This document shows positions 9,468 through 19,909 of a stretch of 64,000 bases of DNA, one piece after another. This stretch comes from Amycolatopsis dendrobii (GTDB taxonomy: Bacteria > Actinomycetota > Actinomycetes > Mycobacteriales > Pseudonocardiaceae). The stretch is taken from positions 1 through 64,000 of the forward strand of contig NZ_JACGZW010000009.1 of the NCBI RefSeq assembly GCF_014145675.1. Direction: 5' to 3'. Each line of letters starts with the position of its first letter. Position 1 is the first letter of the stretch. Below the pieces are notes generated by a model. The model was not told the DNA's origin. It made no database searches and saw nothing but the letters and a program-made list of their open reading frames with translations. The translations under genes were made by a program, and so were the position numbers.

Positions 9468-10212
9468 ACAGCCACGACGACCACGCGGGGTGACCGGGGT
9501 CACGCGGGTTGCCCACCGATCTGGGGACAAACCTGTGGACAGTGTGGATAAACCCGAAGCCGCGTTATCGCCGCGCGTGACGAACCGGCCGGATGGCGGT
9601 CTTGACACCCCGGAAGCGGGCGACACTTCCGGAAATCCCGCGCGTGGCGCGACTGAGCGTGACAGTTCCACTGGGCCGAACGAGACGTCCGCTGGGGACA
9701 AACCGAGCGGCCGCGACCTCGCGCACGCCGCGCTCGAAGCGGCGAAGGCGAAAGCCCGCGAACGCGGAGCCCCGCCGAACCTCCGGCGCGGCCGGATCAC
9801 CGGGGGCGGCGGGCAGAACCGGGCGCGCAGGCGCTGGTCAGGGCCCGGCGCGGATCCGCGCGACCCGCAGCCGCTCGGCAGGCTCGTCTCGCGGCTGATC
9901 TCCGACAGCGGCTGGCAGGACACGATGACCAACGCGCGCGTGTTCGGGCAGTGGGCCCGGCTCGTGGGCGAGGACGTCGCCGAACACGCCCAGCCGGTGG
10001 CGCTGAAAGACGGCGAGCTGACCGTCCGCGCGAGTTCCACCGCGTGGGCGACGCAGTTGCGGTTGCTGCAGGGCAAGTTGCTGGCGAAGATCGCCGCGGG
10101 CGTCGGGAACGGCGTGGTCAAGCGGATGCGGATCCAGGGTCCGACCGCTCCGAGCTGGCGGAAAGGGCCCCGGCACGTGCCTGGTCGCGGGCCGCGTGAC
10201 ACGTACGGCTGA
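9460..10212 (+). CDS. dciA: DciA-family replicative helicase loader (DUF721)
   Basis: 250 aa; the C-terminal 110 residues carry the DUF721/DciA domain ([59 protein letters not shown]). DciA is the ancestral bacterial loader of the DnaB helicase. The N-terminal 120 residues are disordered and basic. It starts with GTG at 9460, overlapping the recF stop by 8 bp. Its first codons contain two DnaA-box-like words (9534-9551). Same position as Rv0004 in mycobacteria. Confidence 0.93.
   Translation: MPEQPRRPRGVTGVTRVAHRSGDKPVDSVDKPEAALSPRVTNRPDGGLDTPEAGDTSGNPARGATERDSSTGPNETSAGDKPSGRDLAHAALEAAKAKARERGAPPNLRRGRITGGGGQNRARRRWSGPGADPRDPQPLGRLVSRLISDSGWQDTMTNARVFGQWARLVGEDVAEHAQPVALKDGELTVRASSTAWATQLRLLQGKLLAKIAAGVGNGVVKRMRIQGPTAPSWRKGPRHVPGRGPRDTYG
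9534..9551 (-). promoter_or_regulatory. two DnaA boxes inside the start of dciA
   Basis: TGTGGACAG (9534-9542) and TGTGGATAA (9543-9551) abut each other; the second is a perfect inverse TTATCCACA. They lie about 75 bp into dciA and outside oriC. Confidence 0.55.
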
Positions 10213-10370
10213 CGGGGGTTGCGCTCCGGCGGATGAGTTCCCCGAGGACCGGGCCGCGCAGCTTCGGATACGAGATGACTCAACTGAGGGTGATTTCGTC
10301 CCTCTGCGACCGGCTGAGGGGTGTCCTAGCCGCATGTGAGCGCGTGCGGGCAAGTACACTGTTGTAGTAG

Positions 10371-12377
<2,007 letters not shown>

Positions 12378-12425
12378 GCGTCCCCTTCTCACCCGCTTCC
12401 CAGGACTGCTCACAAGAAGGACCCC

Positions 12426-15029
12426 ATGACGGAAACCTTGCCGCCGGAACACGACCGGATCGAACCGGTCGACATCCAGCAGGAGATGCAGCGTTCCTAC
12501 ATCGACTACGCGATGAGCGTCATCGTGTCGCGGGCGCTGCCGGACGTGCGCGACGGCCTCAAGCCGGTGGCGCGCCGGATCCTGTACTCGATGTTCGACT
12601 CCGGGTTCCGCCCGGACCGCGGGTACAACAAGTGCTCCCGCGTCGTCGGCGACGTCATGGGCAACTACCACCCGCACGGCGACTCGGCGATCTACGACGC
12701 GCTCGTGCGGCTCGCCCAGCCGTGGTCGCTGCGCTATCCGCTGATCGACGGCCAGGGCAACTTCGGCTCGTCCGGCAACGACCCCGCGGCCGCGATGCGG
12801 TACACCGAGTCCCGGCTCGCGCCGCTCGCGATGCAGATGCTCGCGGACATCGAAGAGGACACCGTCGATTTCCGCGACAACTACGACGGGCGCACCCAGG
12901 AGCCCGACGTTTTGCCGTCGCGGTTCCCGAACCTGCTGGTCAACGGCGGTTCCGGGATCGCGGTCGGGATGGCGACGAACATCCCGCCGCACAACCTGCG
13001 CGAGGTGTCCGAGGGCGTCGTGTGGGCGCTGGAGAACCCGGAAGCGACCGACGACGAACTGCTGGCCGCGCTGCTCGTGCGGATCAAGGGCCCGGACTTC
13101 CCGACCAAGGCGATGATCCTCGGCACGTCCGGCATCGAGGACGCCTACCGCACCGGCCGCGGTTCGATCCGGATGCGCGCGGTCGTCGAGGTCGAGGAGG
13201 ACGCGAAGGGCCGCACCATCCTGGTCGTGTCCGAGCTGCCGTACCAGGTCAACCCGGACAACCTGGTGGAGAACATCGCCCACCTGGTGCGCGACGGCAA
13301 GATCACCGGCATCGCGGACATCGCGGACGAGTCCAACAGCCGTTCCGGCATGCGGATCGTCATCACGATCAAGCGCGACGCGGTGGCGAAGGTCGTGCTG
13401 AACAACCTGTTCAAGCACACCCAGCTGCAGCAGAACTTCGGCGTGAACATGCTGGCGCTGGTCGACGACGTGCCGCGCACGCTGCGGCTCGACCAGATCA
13501 TCCGGCACTACGTGAAGCACCAGGTCGACGTGATCGTGCGGCGCACCCGGTTCCGGTTGCGCAAGGCCGAGGAGCGGGCCCACATCCTGCGCGGTCTGGT
13601 CAAGGCGCTCGACATGCTGGACGAGGTGATCGCCCTGATCCGGCGGTCGCCCTCGGCCGACGAGGCCCGGCCGGGCCTGATGGAGCTGCTCGAGATCGAC
13701 GAGATCCAGGCCACCGCGATCCTGGACATGCAGCTGCGCCGGCTGGCCGCACTGGAGCGCCAGCGGATCATCGACACCCTGGCCGAGATCGAGCTGGAGA
13801 TCGCCGACCTCAAGGACATCCTGGCGAAGCCGGAGCGGCAGCGGTCGATCATCCGCGACGAGCTGATGGAGATCGTCGACAAGTACGGCGACGACCGGCG
13901 CACGCAGATCATCCCGTTCGACGGCGACGTGTCGGTCGAGGACCTGATCGCGCAGGAAGACGTCGTCGTCACCATCACCCGCACGGGCTACGCCAAGCGG
14001 ACGAAAACCGATCTGTACCGGTCGCAGAAACGCGGCGGCAAGGGCGTGCAGGGCGCGACGCTGAAGCAGGACGACATCGTCCAGCACTTCTTCGTGTGCT
14101 CCACGCACGACTGGATCCTGTTCTTCACGAACAAGGGCCGGGTGTACCGGGCGAAGGCCTACGACCTGCCTGAGGCCAACCGCAACGCGCGCGGCCAGCA
14201 CGTGGCGAACCTGCTCGCGTTCCAGCCGGACGAGCAGATCGCCCAGGTCATCGAGATCCCGAACTACGAGGTCGCGCCGTACCTGGTGCTCGCCACGCAG
14301 CGCGGCCTGGTGAAGAAGACGAAGCTCACCGACTTCGACTCCAACCGCGCGGGCGGGCTCATCGCGATCAACCTGCGCGAGGGCGACGAGCTGATGGGCG
14401 CGGTGCTGGCCGCGGCCGAGGACGACCTGCTGCTGGTGTCCGCGGGCGGGCAGTCGATTCGCTTCCACGCCACCGACGAGGCGCTGCGCCCGATGGGACG
14501 GCCGACCTCGGGCGTGCTGGGCATGCGATTCAACGAGGGTGACGAGCTGCTCGGCATCAGCGTGGTCAAACCGGACAAGTTCCTGCTGGTCGCCACGGAC
14601 GGCGCGTATGCGAAGCGGACGCCCATCGAGGACTATCCGGTCCAGGGCCGCGGCGGCAAGGGCGTGCTCACCATTCAGCACGACAGCAAACGTGGCAGGC
14701 TGGTGGGGGCACTCATCGTCGACGAGGACGACGAGCTGTTCGCCATCACGTCCAGCGGCGGGGTCATCCGCACGCCGGCGCGGGACGTGCGCAAGGCGGG
14801 CAGGCAGACCAAGGGCGTTCGGCTGATGAACCTGGGTGACGGAACCACTCTTCTCGCGGTCGCACGCAACGCGGACGAGGGTTCGGACGTCGCCAATGGT
14901 GGCGAGGACTCCGCCGAGGAAGCTACCGAAGGTTCGGAAGTTTCGGCTTCCGAGACGGTTTCGGAAGAGGCGGCGGAGGCTACGCCAGAGGAGCCCACAG
15001 CAGAAGACGGCACGGCGCCGGAGCAGTGA
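12426..15029 (+). CDS. gyrA: DNA gyrase subunit A
   Basis: 867-aa breakage-reunion subunit. The catalytic Tyr is residue 126 in [10 protein letters not shown]. The quinolone-determining segment [14 protein letters not shown] keeps the sensitive-type Ser87 and Asp91. The C-terminal beta-pinwheel contains GyrA-box-like QRGGKGV and further R-G-G-K-G repeats. A Glu/Ala/Ser-rich acidic tail follows (about residues 820-867). ATG at 12426 is preceded by AAGAAGGA. It ends the replication gene set. Confidence 0.98.
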   Translation: MTETLPPEHDRIEPVDIQQEMQRSYIDYAMSVIVSRALPDVRDGLKPVARRILYSMFDSGFRPDRGYNKCSRVVGDVMGNYHPHGDSAIYDALVRLAQPWSLRYPLIDGQGNFGSSGNDPAAAMRYTESRLAPLAMQMLADIEEDTVDFRDNYDGRTQEPDVLPSRFPNLLVNGGSGIAVGMATNIPPHNLREVSEGVVWALENPEATDDELLAALLVRIKGPDFPTKAMILGTSGIEDAYRTGRGSIRMRAVVEVEEDAKGRTILVVSELPYQVNPDNLVENIAHLVRDGKITGIADIADESNSRSGMRIVITIKRDAVAKVVLNNLFKHTQLQQNFGVNMLALVDDVPRTLRLDQIIRHYVKHQVDVIVRRTRFRLRKAEERAHILRGLVKALDMLDEVIALIRRSPSADEARPGLMELLEIDEIQATAILDMQLRRLAALERQRIIDTLAEIELEIADLKDILAKPERQRSIIRDELMEIVDKYGDDRRTQIIPFDGDVSVEDLIAQEDVVVTITRTGYAKRTKTDLYRSQKRGGKGVQGATLKQDDIVQHFFVCSTHDWILFFTNKGRVYRAKAYDLPEANRNARGQHVANLLAFQPDEQIAQVIEIPNYEVAPYLVLATQRGLVKKTKLTDFDSNRAGGLIAINLREGDELMGAVLAAAEDDLLLVSAGGQSIRFHATDEALRPMGRPTSGVLGMRFNEGDELLGISVVKPDKFLLVATDGAYAKRTPIEDYPVQGRGGKGVLTIQHDSKRGRLVGALIVDEDDELFAITSSGGVIRTPARDVRKAGRQTKGVRLMNLGDGTTLLAVARNADEGSDVANGGEDSAEEATEGSEVSASETVSEEAAEATPEEPTAEDGTAPEQ

Positions 15030-15064
15030 TCGGCGCCCCACGCACGGGTAAGGACTGACTCAAC

Positions 15065-15715
15065 GTGGCACCATCCGACAAGGCCGACGACGCGTCGGCC
15101 AACCCGCCCTGGCAGCGCACCGCCAAGGACGGCGGCGGCGACTCCGAGGCCATGGCCACGGCGCGGATCGCGACCGAGGACGTGCCCACCGCGGCTGCCG
15201 AACCGGCCGCGGCCGAGAACGACTACCCGGTGACCGGCTCGGCGGCGCCCCGGCTCTTCGGAGCCGAGGCACCGCCGCCCGCGGCCGATGTGCCGCCCGC
15301 GGGCCGCACCCGGCCGACGCCGAGCGCGTTGCGCCGTCCTGGCCGAGGCCCGCGGCGGGCGAGTCTGCAGATCAAACGGTTCGACCCGTGGTCGGTGCTG
15401 AAGCTGGCACTGGTGCTCGGCGTGGCGATGTTCTTCGTCTGGCTGGTCGCGGTCGGCGTGCTCTACACGGTGCTCGACGGCATGGGCGTGTGGGACAAGC
15501 TGAACGGCACGTACTCGTCCCTGGTCGGCGGCGAGGGCGCGAACGCGTCCGCGGAACCGCTGATCAGCGCCGGTCGCGTGTTCGGCATCGCGGCCATCCT
15601 CGGGGCGATCAACATCGTCCTGGTGTCCGCGCTGGCCACGGTGAGCGCCTTCATCTACAACGTGTCGGCAGACCTCGCGGGCGGCCTGGAGGTCACGCTC
15701 TCGGAGCGAGAGTAA
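15065..15715 (+). CDS. DUF3566 transmembrane protein
   Basis: 216 aa. The N-terminal 100 residues are Ala/Pro-rich and disordered; the C-terminal 110 residues form the DUF3566 domain (RRASLQIKRFDPWSVLKLALVLGVAM and following) with two membrane helices at about 118-140 and 175-200. This is the conserved gene after gyrA in actinobacteria (Rv0007 in mycobacteria). Its function is unknown; the position suggests a house-keeping envelope role. GTG at 15065 lies 35 bp after gyrA, so it is probably co-transcribed. Confidence 0.9.
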   Translation: MAPSDKADDASANPPWQRTAKDGGGDSEAMATARIATEDVPTAAAEPAAAENDYPVTGSAAPRLFGAEAPPPAADVPPAGRTRPTPSALRRPGRGPRRASLQIKRFDPWSVLKLALVLGVAMFFVWLVAVGVLYTVLDGMGVWDKLNGTYSSLVGGEGANASAEPLISAGRVFGIAAILGAINIVLVSALATVSAFIYNVSADLAGGLEVTLSERE

Positions 15716-15765
15716 CCCGGTTGCAAGGGCGGATGGGGAGTCCGGTAGAGTTCTCCTCGTTCGAC

Positions 15766-15839
15766 GGGCCCATAGCTCAGGCGGTTAGAGCGCTTCGCTG
15801 ATAACGAAGAGGTCCCAGGTTCAAGTCCTGGTGGGCCCA
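15766..15839 (+). tRNA. ileT: tRNA-Ile (GAT)
   Basis: 74-nt cloverleaf with acceptor stem GGGCCCA/TGGGCCC, D-loop AGCTCAGGCGGTTAGAGC, anticodon stem CTTCG/CGAAG with loop CTGATAA (anticodon GAT at 15800-15802) and T-arm GGTTCAAGTCC. CCA is not encoded. Its position after DUF3566 matches ileT in mycobacteria. Confidence 0.98.
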
Positions 15840-15849
15840 CATTTCCCGG

Positions 15850-15882
15850 AAGGCCGGTTCGCAGCAGCGGACCGGCCTTTCT
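15850..15882 (+). terminator. terminator after tRNA-Ile
   Basis: Arms AAGGCCGGT (15850-15858) and ACCGGCCTT (15871-15879) form a perfect stem followed by TTCT. Confidence 0.75.
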
Positions 15883-15929
15883 GGTATTTCGGATGACTGC
15901 CGGGCGGTGTTCTCGCCAGAATCAGCCGC

Positions 15930-17312
15930 ATGCGAACCCCAGCCCAGATCCGTGAGCAGCTGAGCCTCGTCGCGGGTCGCCAGGTTGAACTGGCCGAGAC
16001 CGAGGCTTGGCTCGCGTCGGCGACTGCACGCGAGTTGCTGCGGATCGATCACTACGCCCGCCAGGCCCGCTATCCGGTGCCTCTGCTGGGACAGGCGAAG
16101 GACTGGAAGCTGGGGAACACCACGCCAGTTGTCGCGGCGCTGGCTTCGATGCATCCCGACGGTCGTCTCCGGGAGCAGGCCGTTCGCGTGTTGTGCACCT
16201 TGGAAGGTGCGGTGAGCGATCGGGCGCTGGCGGTGCGGGTCACCGACCATGTGGAGGTGGTCCGCGAGCTGGCCGAAGAAGAGGTGCTGCGGCGAACGAC
16301 GTTGGCGCAAGCGGAGCGGATCGTGCCGTTGCTGCAGCGGATTTCGCAGCGCGGGCGGGGTTCGCAGGTGCATGCGCGCTATCTGCAGGCGCTGGTCGCC
16401 GCGCATGATGAGACGTCGGTGTGGGCGTGCTTGCGAAACTTCGATGACTTTGACGTACGGCGGTCGGCGTTCCGGCACAGTTTCGAAACCGGACTGCTCG
16501 GCTCTGCGGACGCGGTCCGGTTGCTGCCTCGGGAACGGGATCAGGTCGTCCGTCGGAAGTTGATTCAGGTGATTGCCGAGACGGCGACGCCGGAGGTCAT
16601 TGCCGAGACGTTGCTTCGCGGCCGGTCCGCGGAAAGCCGGGTGCTGGGGTTGGTGAAGCTGACCGCGGCGCAGCTCGATCCCGTTGCGGTGGAAGAACTT
16701 CTGGTTGACCGGTCGGTGCTGGTGCGGCTGTGGGCGCGGCTGCGCTGGCAGGAAATGGGCCGGGATCCGGTCGAGGTTTATGCCGCGGTCGCGCGTTCTG
16801 CCGCCAAGCCGGCGGTACGGGCTCGTGCATACGCCGGGCTCGCGGAGATCAGGGCTGAGGTTGACCGTGCGGAGATCGTCGAGCTGGCGCGGAGTGCGGA
16901 CTTGGCGTTGAAGAAGACCGGATTGTCGTTGCTGCGCGGCAAAGCTGTCGCCGCGGAAGTGCCTTGGCTGTTGCGGGAAATGGCCGGGGAAGACTCACGG
17001 GTGGCCCGGTTGGCGGGGGATGTGCTGAGCAGCAGTCCGCAGCTGTGGTCGCTGGCGGATTTGGCTGTGCTGAAGGAATCCGAGGACGTCGTGGTCCAGC
17101 GTCGGGGATGGTGGTTGCACCGCAGTCTCGGCGGCTGGGAGGCGGTGATCGCCGACCTGGAGTCCGGGGCGTTTCGGGACCGGTTGGAGCTGCCGATGTA
17201 TTTCCGGCCGACTGCCGCGCAGCAGCGACGGATCGCGGACCTGCTCGACGCGCTTTCCCTTAGCGGCGTTCCGGTTTCGGGGATCGCGTTCGCGGCTGGG
17301 CTTCCGACGTGA
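15930..17312 (+). CDS. HEAT-repeat-like hypothetical protein
   Basis: 460 aa, predicted soluble and almost wholly alpha-helical. Repeating Leu/Val/Arg-rich helical pairs (for example LREQAVRVLCTLEGA, VVRELAEEEVLRRTTL, VAGDVLSSSPQL-type segments) resemble HEAT/armadillo solenoids, which usually bind proteins. No catalytic motif is visible. It is followed by a phosphotransferase gene with a 4-bp overlap (17309-17312), implying a translationally coupled pair. It uses more T/A-ending codons than the backbone genes and lies between the two tRNA genes, where mycobacteria have nothing comparable. Confidence 0.65.
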   Translation: MRTPAQIREQLSLVAGRQVELAETEAWLASATARELLRIDHYARQARYPVPLLGQAKDWKLGNTTPVVAALASMHPDGRLREQAVRVLCTLEGAVSDRALAVRVTDHVEVVRELAEEEVLRRTTLAQAERIVPLLQRISQRGRGSQVHARYLQALVAAHDETSVWACLRNFDDFDVRRSAFRHSFETGLLGSADAVRLLPRERDQVVRRKLIQVIAETATPEVIAETLLRGRSAESRVLGLVKLTAAQLDPVAVEELLVDRSVLVRLWARLRWQEMGRDPVEVYAAVARSAAKPAVRARAYAGLAEIRAEVDRAEIVELARSADLALKKTGLSLLRGKAVAAEVPWLLREMAGEDSRVARLAGDVLSSSPQLWSLADLAVLKESEDVVVQRRGWWLHRSLGGWEAVIADLESGAFRDRLELPMYFRPTAAQQRRIADLLDALSLSGVPVSGIAFAAGLPT

Positions 17313-18079
17313 GCGGCGAGGAACTGGGCGAGGGTTGGGACAGCGTCGCGACCCTCGTCGACGGACGGTGGGTCGAGCGACGGCCCAAACGGGACGAGGT
17401 GCGCGCGTGGCTGCTCCGCGAGACGCGGGTGTTGCCGTGGCTGGCTCCGCAGTTGCCGTTGGCGGTGCCGATTCCGTTGGTGTGGCGGGAAGATCCGTTG
17501 GTCGTCCGGCACGAACTGGTGCCGGGCGAGCCGGGTGAACTGACCGCTGACGACGGTCGCGCGCTCGGCTGGTTCCTCCGCGCTTTGCACAGTGCGGACG
17601 TGGCCAAGGCGCGGGAACTCGGTGCTGAACCGGAGGTCCTGGCGCTGGACGCGGTCCCGCCGTTGCTCGGCCCGCTTGCCGATCGCGGACGCGAGCTGCT
17701 GGCGGAGGTCCGGAGCTATCCAGCAGACACCGTCATCCACGCTGATCTGGGTCCGGAGCATGTGCTGAAGCAGGACGGCCAGCTGAGCGGAGTGATCGAC
17801 TGGACCGACGTGTCGCTCGGCGACCCCGCGCGGGACCTGGCGTGGCTGTTGCACTGGACCTCGGCGGAGTGCGTCGCGGCGTTCTCCGCGGAGTACGAGG
17901 TCACGGCGGAACTGCGACGCCGTGCTTGGGCGTGGAATCAGGTGGGGCCGTGGTACGAGGTGACGTACGGACTGGAGAACGACCGACCTGACCTGGTCGA
18001 ATCCGGTCTCGCGGGTACCAGGGCCCGGCTCGTGGAGACGAGTCAGCCCTGCCGTGAAGAGAAGGACCGGCAGGGCTAA
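17309..18079 (+). CDS. APH-family phosphotransferase
   Basis: 256-aa kinase-like protein of the aminoglycoside phosphotransferase/choline kinase superfamily. The catalytic loop HADLGPEHVL (Brenner-type HxDxxxxN variant, His in place of the usual N position) is near residue 145 and the metal-binding VIDWTDVSLGDPARDLAWL near 160. The N-lobe is short. The substrate cannot be told; many such genes have nothing to do with aminoglycosides. It overlaps the upstream HEAT-like gene by 4 bp (GTGA). Confidence 0.8.
   Translation: MSGEELGEGWDSVATLVDGRWVERRPKRDEVRAWLLRETRVLPWLAPQLPLAVPIPLVWREDPLVVRHELVPGEPGELTADDGRALGWFLRALHSADVAKARELGAEPEVLALDAVPPLLGPLADRGRELLAEVRSYPADTVIHADLGPEHVLKQDGQLSGVIDWTDVSLGDPARDLAWLLHWTSAECVAAFSAEYEVTAELRRRAWAWNQVGPWYEVTYGLENDRPDLVESGLAGTRARLVETSQPCREEKDRQG
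18045..18077 (+). terminator. hairpin at the end of the phosphotransferase gene
   Basis: AGCCCTGCC (18045-18053) and GGCAGGGCT (18069-18077) pair perfectly. The stem overlaps the last codons and the stop. No T-run follows, so it may act as an L-shaped actinobacterial terminator. Confidence 0.45.
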
Positions 18080-18139
18080 ATGATGCGCGGCCGCGGTGGC
18101 CGTCTGGTCCAACGGACCGCTCGCTCCGGATATTCCCGG

Positions 18140-18155
18140 TGTTCCACGTGGAACG
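18140..18155. other. parS: parS centromere site
   Basis: The perfect 14-bp palindrome GTTCCACGTGGAAC (18141-18154) matches the ParB-binding parS consensus (TGTTNCACGTGNAACA), with flanks T and G. It lies about 12 kb from oriC, as expected for origin-proximal ParB sites; parA and parB should lie just left of this window. It falls in the non-coding stretch before the DLW-39 gene. No second full match was found by eye in the window. Confidence 0.88.
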
Positions 18156-18238
18156 AGAGAGATGGAACCGCTGGACGGGACGCTCGGCGGGTCCGGTAGC
18201 ATCGTGGGGTAGCGCAAGCACTCAGAAGGGGGCTTCAG

Positions 18239-18409
18239 GTGAAGAAGCTGTTGGCACTCGCGGTCGTCGCGGGCGGCGTCCTGTTCGTCGTCAAGCGCAA
18301 CAAGGCGGCCAAGGCCGAGGCTGACCTGTGGCGGGAAGCCACCACGCCTGCCGCCCCGTCGGCGAACGGCAGCGCGCCGGCCAAGGCCGCGGACGCGTCG
18401 CGCAACTGA
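18239..18409 (+). CDS. DLW-39 family small protein
   Basis: 56-aa peptide with an N-terminal hydrophobic helix (KKLLALAVVAGGVLFVV), a basic segment and the family signature ADLWREAT, followed by a short Ala/Ser/Pro tail. DLW-39 proteins are conserved tiny actinobacterial proteins of unknown function, commonly encoded next to tRNA-Ala near the origin, as here (30 bp upstream of it). GTG at 18239 follows an AAGGGGGCTTCAG purine stretch, a good ribosome-binding site. Probably membrane-anchored. Confidence 0.85.
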   Translation: MKKLLALAVVAGGVLFVVKRNKAAKAEADLWREATTPAAPSANGSAPAKAADASRN

Positions 18410-18439
18410 CGTAGTACTTCGCGGACCTCGGTCCGCACC

Positions 18440-18512
18440 GGGCCTGTAGCTCAATTGGTAGAGCACCGCCTTTGCAAGGCGGGGGTCAGGGGTTCGATTC
18501 CCCTCAGGTCCA
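18440..18512 (+). tRNA. alaT: tRNA-Ala (TGC)
   Basis: 73-nt cloverleaf with acceptor GGGCCTG/CAGGTCC (one G-T pair), anticodon stem CCGCC/GGCGG with loop TTTGCAA (anticodon TGC at 18473-18475) and T-arm GGGGTTCGATTCCCC. CCA is not encoded. It matches alaT of the mycobacterial origin region. Confidence 0.98.
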
Positions 18513-18518
18513 CCCGCA

Positions 18519-18549
18519 CTCCCCGTTCGGCCGAAGCCGGACGGGGATT
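18519..18549 (+). terminator. hairpin after tRNA-Ala
   Basis: CTCCCCGTTCGGC and GCCGGACGGGGA pair around CGAA with one mismatch, just after the tRNA-Ala 3' end. Confidence 0.55.
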
Positions 18550-18698
18550 CGTGCGTCAGGGGGAGCTGCTTCAACCGGTTGATGATCTTGAAGATCGCTT
18601 CCCCGAACACGTGGTTGAGTGCGAGACAGCCTGCTTGGAAATCATCAAAGAACACCTGCCTTCGTGACGGTCAGCGTAACGAGAGCCGGGCTGCTGGC

Positions 18699-18729
18699 TT
18701 GACTTCAACTTCTCTTGAAGTTCCATCCT
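18699..18729 (+). promoter_or_regulatory. MerR/SoxR-type operator-promoter
   Basis: TTGACT (18699-18704) and CATCCT (18724-18729) are separated by 19 bp, the overlong spacing used by MerR-family activators. The spacer holds an inverted repeat, ACTTCAA (18702-18708) and TTGAAGT (18715-18721). It lies 35 bp before the monooxygenase-like gene at 18764. No MerR-family gene lies nearby. Confidence 0.55.
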
Positions 18730-18763
18730 TCGATAGTCATCGCTGATCTCGGAGGGACATTCA

Positions 18764-19396
18764 ATGACTATCAACCGGCCTGACTTCGCGCGCACGGACT
18801 TCGCCGCTGCGCTGGTTGCCGAAACGACCGTCGAGGCGGCGGAAGTCCTGGCACGGCTGGAGAAAGAGCCGTGGCCCGCGGGTCTGATCTCGTTCCATGT
18901 GCTGGCCAGTACCGAGGGTGAAGCGTCGCTGGTCTACACCCAGTGGGCGGAGAACGCAGCTGATCCCGCGTTCGTCCGCGGAGTCTCCGGTGGCGATCCG
19001 ATGGAATATCGGTTGTATCGCAGCGGAAATCGGGACAACGCAACGGTTCCAGGGTGCATTGTCGTGGTGAGCGTCGAGTTCGACGATGCGGATGCTCAGC
19101 GGCAGCGTCGTTGGGTGGACACAGTGTTCGGCGCGTTGGCCGGTGAGGAGACGCCCGCGCCGGGCGGGATCTCCGGGCATTTCCATGTCAGCGCCGACGG
19201 GACCCGAGTGCTCAATTATGCGGAGTGGACCGACGAACAGTCGCATCGCGACGCGTTGGCGCGCTCCGGCAGGGGGACCGTCGGCGTGTCCGACGAATGG
19301 CAGAAGGTGCAGGACTTTCCGGGAGTGCGCGGCAGCGGGTTCCGGCGGTATCGGATGGTGCGAAGTCTTGGACTGTCCGCAAAGGAATCAGCCTGA
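18764..19396 (+). CDS. antibiotic biosynthesis monooxygenase-like (ABM) protein
   Basis: 210 aa with two tandem dimeric alpha/beta-barrel-like halves: residues about 15-100 (LISFHVLASTEGEASLVYTQW) and 110-200 (GISGHFHVSADGTRVLNYAEWTD). The repeated F-H-V ... Y-x-x-W pattern is typical of the ABM fold, which includes cofactor-free quinone-forming monooxygenases and heme-degrading enzymes. The exact substrate is unknown. A MerR/SoxR-like promoter precedes it. The stop abuts the stop of the convergent SnoaL-like gene with no gap. ATG at 18764 has GGAGGGA upstream. Confidence 0.7.
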   Translation: MTINRPDFARTDFAAALVAETTVEAAEVLARLEKEPWPAGLISFHVLASTEGEASLVYTQWAENAADPAFVRGVSGGDPMEYRLYRSGNRDNATVPGCIVVVSVEFDDADAQRQRRWVDTVFGALAGEETPAPGGISGHFHVSADGTRVLNYAEWTDEQSHRDALARSGRGTVGVSDEWQKVQDFPGVRGSGFRRYRMVRSLGLSAKESA

Positions 19397-19837
19397 TCAG
19401 GCGCTTTGCGGAGCGAAGGCGGCCGCGTCGGGAGCGGGGAGCGCGCCGAGTTGGATGCGGGCGCCGAGTTCGTCTCGGACGCCCCAGTGCTCGGCGAGCA
19501 AACCGCCTTCGGTGCGGTAAATGTGCACCGTGGTCATCTGGTACGGCTTGCCGCCGGTGCCCGTGCCGTGCACCGCATCCACCCCGGTTCCGGTGGCAGT
19601 CGCGCGGACCACGACGCGGTCGTCAGTGTCGAAGACGTCGTCGACGGCGTATCTGATGTTCAGCACGTGGTGCACGAAGGTGAGGATCTGCCGGTAGCCC
19701 GCGGGTCCGGGCGGCAGCGGGAACGGGGACCCGTGGTCGACGAAGTCCGGGGTGACCAGATCGTCCAGGACGGAGAGTTCTCCGGTGTTGATCGCGTCGA
19801 ACACGGCAAGGGCGGCGGTGCGTGCGGGGTTGGTCAC
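19397..19837 (-). CDS. SnoaL-like polyketide cyclase-family protein
   Basis: 146-aa NTF2-fold protein: NPARTAALAVFDAINTGEL, the catalytic-pocket segment TPDFVDHGSPFP, and the later EHWGVRDELG with paired beta strands, as in SnoaL/ester cyclase proteins. It could be a cyclase, isomerase or small-molecule-binding protein. GTG at 19837 is chosen because GAGGAG lies about 8 bases upstream; upstream in-frame sequence enters the neighbouring regulator antisense. It is divergent from the TetR gene at 19910, which likely controls it. Confidence 0.78.
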   Translation of the reverse strand: MTNPARTAALAVFDAINTGELSVLDDLVTPDFVDHGSPFPLPPGPAGYRQILTFVHHVLNIRYAVDDVFDTDDRVVVRATATGTGVDAVHGTGTGGKPYQMTTVHIYRTEGGLLAEHWGVRDELGARIQLGALPAPDAAAFAPQSA

Positions 19838-19860
19838 GGCTATGCTCCTCTTCGAACTTG

Positions 19861-19879
19861 ACTGGAATCCAAATCCAGT
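19861..19879. promoter_or_regulatory. candidate TetR operator (SnoaL/TetR divergent promoter)
   Basis: Perfect inverted repeat ACTGGA (19861-19866), 7-bp spacer, TCCAGT (19874-19879) in the 72-bp divergent intergenic space. Size and position fit a TetR-dimer site. Confidence 0.5.
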
Positions 19880-19909
19880 GGAATGCGAATCTAGCGGATT
19901 GGGAGGGCT

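Noticed and set aside
10165-10185. GGCACGTGCC palindrome near the end of dciA as an operator
   Set aside because: It is explained by coding GC-rich sequence and has no promoter context.
15655-15840. Small frame MGPPGLEPGTSSL across tRNA-Ile
   Set aside because: It is an antisense translation of a tRNA gene, a well-known annotation artefact.
18139-18324. Small frame MFHVERERW containing the parS palindrome
   Set aside because: The palindrome explains the sequence and the frame overlaps the better supported DLW-39 gene.
18455-18667. Small frame across tRNA-Ala
   Set aside because: It is a translation of the tRNA itself and has no other support.
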